Source: JBBRMG01 sp038230955
GTDB taxonomy: Bacteria > Patescibacteriota > Doudnabacteria > UBA920
DNA: 14,446 nt
Direction of reading: 5' to 3'
NCBI GenBank assembly: GCA_038230955.1
Contig: JBBRMG010000023.1
Coordinates: 1-14,446 of the forward strand
Positions 11,839-14,446 of this stretch are shown piece after piece. Numbering within the stretch: position 1 is the first letter of the stretch; each line of letters begins with the position of its first letter. A program made the translations under genes and the position numbers. Below the pieces are notes generated by a model that did no database searches, had not been told where the DNA came from, and saw nothing but the letters and a program-made list of their open reading frames with translations.

Positions 11839-14446
11839 CTACGGCGCAATCTCGTATTTCTTAGGAGCACTGCCCCCACGAACAAACGGATAAGCGGGTA
11901 TACACAGCCTAGGCACTGCTAACCCAGCCACAACAGGCTGAGCACAATTAGTAAACCGATAATAAGGTTGGTCTGCTGGGGCGGGTGACTTAACTTGGGC
12001 TTTGTATGAAATACTCCATAACCCATTAACAGGAATCCCAGCATTCCCAACGGGAGTGAGAATAAAACGAACTACCGGATTGGCCAAGGTATAACTGCTG
12101 TCATCAACAGCTAGGCTGCAGGCACCACCACAATTAGCAACAGCCGCCCACCCATTTACAGGCTTGGCCATATTACCCATAGTATCAGTCACAGTAATGG
12201 TTTTGACGAGCTTGGCGGTACCGCTATTACACAAGTCTATCCGGAACGTCACTATGTCGGCATCACCAAACAAATAATTGCTGGCTATGGTTTGCGGGGC
12301 GCAAGTAGAGGACGGAAAAGACTGTGATTGTGATCCAGATTGAGCAGACACGATAACTTTGCTAGAAGTATTTAGGCTTGGTGTACCGCTACTGACCACA
12401 AACGACACATTGGCTGTGGCAGGACTACCGCCGGAGCTAGAATTACAATTGATAGTATAGATGGTGTTGGATGATATAGCTGAAGTGGGACTACCAACAC
12501 TAGATGTGGCATTACTACTGGACTGCAAAGCTGGACTAATACTACATTGTGAAGTATTGCTAGATGACCAAGCCACCCAACCGGAATCTCCCGGAGCTAC
12601 AGTACATGGACCTGCCGAGTAACCGCCGTTGGTGGCGCTACACTGGAAACTAACTGTGGCTGCGGATCCAGCTGGAGTTACATAAGGGGTTGGATAGGAG
12701 GAGCCATTGACCCTAACTTGGAATTGGCAAGTAGAAGTGATGCCGCCGCCGCCATCAGCTCTAACAACCACAGAATATGTAGCAGGGATGGTTTGAGCAG
12801 TAGCAAAAATAACAGCTGAGGATGGGAAAGCGCTACCAGGAAGAGGCCTGCCGCCGGCGAATTGAACTGACGGTGCCCCATTACTAGGACTGATGGACTG
12901 CAGACTAAAAGAGACAGGGCTATTAAACCCATTCTGACCAGAAATGTTTAAACTAACAAGGGCAATACCGGGAGCATTGGCAGTTGCAGCGAAAGGATTA
13001 GGGCTACAAGTAAATGACTGACCACCACCTACGGGAGTCGGATACCCAGGGGAAACGGTTATTGTCACACTGCGGCTTGGTGTAGTCGGAGGGTTAGAGC
13101 CAACGGCTCCATCACATACTAAAGTATAGGTGTATGTGCCGTTAGCCAATGGGCCAGTAGACGTTGTATATGTGGAACCAGGGGTACTACTCAGATTACC
13201 TGCCCAATTACCTGTGGCATGACAGAAGTTACCTGCTTTAGTGTTAGTCGGAGTCCAGGACAAGGTAGCAGGCTGACCAGTGGCAATATTTGTACTGCTT
13301 GAGCCGTTAGCCAGTAATGATAGTCCTGGTGTTTGAGATGCAGGTGGCCCGTTGACAATAACCTGGAATTGGCAAGTAGCTGTAACACCATTGCCGTCAT
13401 CACCCCTGACAGTCACAGCATATGTGTCAGGTGTAGTTGCCGCATTAGTGTAGATAACAGCTGAGGTGGGATTGGTAGTAGTGGGCGGGACGCCGTTGTT
13501 TGAGAACCGAATAGTTGGTGGCGCATCGGTGTTAGGGCTGATAGATTGATACCTGAAAGTAATAGGATTGTTGAAGCCGTTCTGGCCGGTAGTATTTAAG
13601 CTGACACTGCTAGTGGCTGGAGCATTGATAGTGGAAGTGAGAGGGTTGGGATTACAGGTGAAAGCAGGAGTCAGAGTAGGAGCAGTCACCGTTAATGTGA
13701 CAGAGCGAATAGGGGTGCTAGAAGGGTTAGAGCCAGTGGCTCCATCACAGATTAACCAATAATTATAGATGCCTGGAATTGTTAGTTGGCTAATGGACTG
13801 TGAGTATGGTCCTGGAGATGTGCTGGCCTTGTCGGTATTCCAAGTAGTATCCACCGGACTGTAGTTATTGTTAGCATGACAGAAGTTGCCTGCTTTGGTG
13901 TTTGTCGGAGTCCAGGACAATGTAGCCGACTGACCTGATGCAATAGTAGTACTGCTAGCACCGTTAACAGTCAGGGCTAGGTCTGGAACGTTTGGCTGAA
14001 CCGGAGGAGTCACAGTTAATGTGACAGTACGAATAGGGGTAGTCGAAGGGTTAGAGCCAGGAGCACCATCACAGACTAGAATATACCTGTAAGTGCCAGG
14101 GGCTAGAATTCCCGTGGACTCTTGGTATGTAGTGCCGGGAGTACTAGCTTTGAGTCCACTTCCTGACCATGGACCAGCTGGATCACAGAAGTTACCTGGT
14201 TGGGTGTTAGTCGGAGTCCAAGATAGAGTTGCAGACTGACCTGATGCAATAGTAGTGCTACTAGCACCATTGACTAACAGGGTCAAGCCTGGAACGTTTG
14301 GCTGAGGAGATCCCGGAATAACTCTGACACTGGCTGTGGCCGTGCCGCCATCTCCAGTACAGGTTTCTGTGTAAGTAACAGTAGATGTAAGTGGACCAGT
14401 AGATTGGGAACCAGTAAGACCATTCCAGCCAGGAGGATTGACTGTA
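11839..14446 (-). CDS. large secreted repeat protein, 5' end outside the window
   Basis: About 869 residues of the C-terminal part of a large extracellular protein are visible; the frame stays open to the right edge, so the start is missing (a TTG at 14286 is internal). It is rich in Ser, Thr, Pro, Gly and Asn. Two repeat types alternate. Type A (about 92-100 aa) has ASGQSATLSWTPTNT, GNFC and LVCDG, with one Cys pair. Type B (about 105 aa) has FTCNPNP, SGQNGFN and a final TCQFQV, also with one Cys pair. The order is a partial A-like unit, A1, A2, B1, A3, B2, a Cys-containing Ig-like segment and a DUF11-like C-terminal domain. The end (APKKYEIAP) has no LPxTG motif or membrane anchor. Paired Cys suggest disulfides outside the cytoplasm. 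Adhesion or surface-layer function is inferred only. Confidence 0.8.
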   Translation of the reverse strand, partial: TVNPPGWNGLTGSQSTGPLTSTVTYTETCTGDGGTATASVRVIPGSPQPNVPGLTLLVNGASSTTIASGQSATLSWTPTNTQPGNFCDPAGPWSGSGLKASTPGTTYQESTGILAPGTYRYILVCDGAPGSNPSTTPIRTVTLTVTPPVQPNVPDLALTVNGASSTTIASGQSATLSWTPTNTKAGNFCHANNNYSPVDTTWNTDKASTSPGPYSQSISQLTIPGIYNYWLICDGATGSNPSSTPIRSVTLTVTAPTLTPAFTCNPNPLTSTINAPATSSVSLNTTGQNGFNNPITFRYQSISPNTDAPPTIRFSNNGVPPTTTNPTSAVIYTNAATTPDTYAVTVRGDDGNGVTATCQFQVIVNGPPASQTPGLSLLANGSSSTNIATGQPATLSWTPTNTKAGNFCHATGNWAGNLSSTPGSTYTTSTGPLANGTYTYTLVCDGAVGSNPPTTPSRSVTITVSPGYPTPVGGGQSFTCSPNPFAATANAPGIALVSLNISGQNGFNSPVSFSLQSISPSNGAPSVQFAGGRPLPGSAFPSSAVIFATAQTIPATYSVVVRADGGGGITSTCQFQVRVNGSSYPTPYVTPAGSAATVSFQCSATNGGYSAGPCTVAPGDSGWVAWSSSNTSQCSISPALQSSSNATSSVGSPTSAISSNTIYTINCNSSSGGSPATANVSFVVSSGTPSLNTSSKVIVSAQSGSQSQSFPSSTCAPQTIASNYLFGDADIVTFRIDLCNSGTAKLVKTITVTDTMGNMAKPVNGWAAVANCGGACSLAVDDSSYTLANPVVRFILTPVGNAGIPVNGLWSISYKAQVKSPAPADQPYYRFTNCAQPVVAGLAVPRLCIPAYPFVRGGSAPKKYEIAP
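12703..13017 (-). repeat. surface protein repeat B2
   Basis: A type B unit of 105 aa, from SFTCSPNPF to TCQFQVRVNG. It matches B1 at SGQNGFN, SFSLQSISP, SSAVIF and TYSVVVR. It is more diverged from B1 than the A units are from each other at DNA level. Confidence 0.8.
13051..13326 (-). repeat. surface protein repeat A3
   Basis: A type A unit of 92 aa, LSLLANGSSSTNIATGQ to SVTITVS, with GNFCHATGNW and TLVCDG. At DNA level a stretch around 13225-13290 closely matches that of A2 around 13880-13945. Confidence 0.85.
13348..13665 (-). repeat. surface protein repeat B1
   Basis: A type B unit of 106 aa, AFTCNPNPL to TCQFQVIVNG, between A2 and A3, with one Cys near each end. Confidence 0.8.
13681..13980 (-). 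repeat. surface protein repeat A2
   Basis: A type A unit of about 100 aa, LALTVNGASSTTIASGQ to SVTLTVT. Compared with A1 and A3 it has about 8 extra residues after GNFCHANN. Confidence 0.85.
14008..14283 (-). repeat. surface protein repeat A1
   Basis: A type A unit of 92 aa, TLLVNGASSTTIASGQ to VTLTVT. A further, more diverged A-like piece ending in TYTETCTGDGGTATASVRV lies to its right and runs out of the window. Confidence 0.85.

Noticed and set aside
12678..13762. Additional frames inside the surface-protein gene on both strands
   Set aside because: Repetitive, Ser/Thr-rich coding DNA leaves alternative frames open; none has an SD or a sensible product.
13051..14283. CRISPR array, suggested by repeated blocks
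   Set aside because: The repeats are about 276-300 bp, in frame and coding; there are no short identical repeats with unique spacers.
14284..14286. TTG as start of an 815-aa surface protein
   Set aside because: The frame continues without a stop to the right edge and encodes another A-like repeat there, so the TTG is internal.

Overview
The window reads as chromosomal DNA of a small-genome bacterium, most likely a Candidate Phyla Radiation (Patescibacteria) member of the Parcubacteria type. This is an inference from three things: a compact housekeeping gene set with 1-10 nt gene gaps, short versions of core proteins (for example a NusA that ends after KH2), and a large secreted protein built from Cys-paired Ig-like repeats of a kind I associate with CPR surface proteins. 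UGA acts as a stop (the mazE and relE-like genes end in TGA), so the code looks standard. Every supported gene lies on the minus strand, so the window is read from right to left.

Layout in the direction of transcription. (1) 14446-11839: the 3' part of a large repeat-containing secreted protein, whose start lies beyond the right edge. (2) 11742-9256: khpA (KH protein) with its own promoter and terminator, then trmD, an RluD-family pseudouridine synthase and rplS, ending at a strong terminator. This is a version of the trmD/rplS translation cluster. (3) 9178-8242: an antitoxin/toxin pair (RHH antitoxin, RelE-fold toxin) and a charged 111-aa orphan, ending at a terminator. (4) 8213-4500: rny (RNase Y) behind a structured leader of about 245 nt, a ParB/Srx-like protein, a MazE/MazF pair with its own promoter and operator, and a YmdB-type phosphoesterase. 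(5) 4487-4402: an 85-bp inverted-repeat element. (6) 4333-2950: a SAM methyltransferase, a three-helix membrane protein and YraN, ending at a terminator. (7) 2773-1059: nusA and clpP behind a leader with two hairpins and a possible 6-codon reading frame. (8) 969-745: a two-helix membrane peptide with a clear promoter, SD and terminator. (9) 651-28: a DnaQ-like 3'-5' exonuclease.

Functionally the window is dominated by RNA synthesis, modification and decay: NusA, KhpA, TrmD, RluD and bL19 on one side; RNase Y, MazF, a RelE-like toxin and YmdB on the other. The most interesting parts are the 3.6-kb RNA-decay island, the rny leader whose SD can be closed in a hairpin, the nusA leader, and several predicted leaderless or nearly leaderless transcripts. 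In three places the terminator of one unit is overlapped by, or lies only 3 bp from, the -35 box of the next promoter. Six strong sigma70-type promoters with exactly 17-bp spacers can be read by eye. I found no tRNA, rRNA, CRISPR array or insertion sequence.
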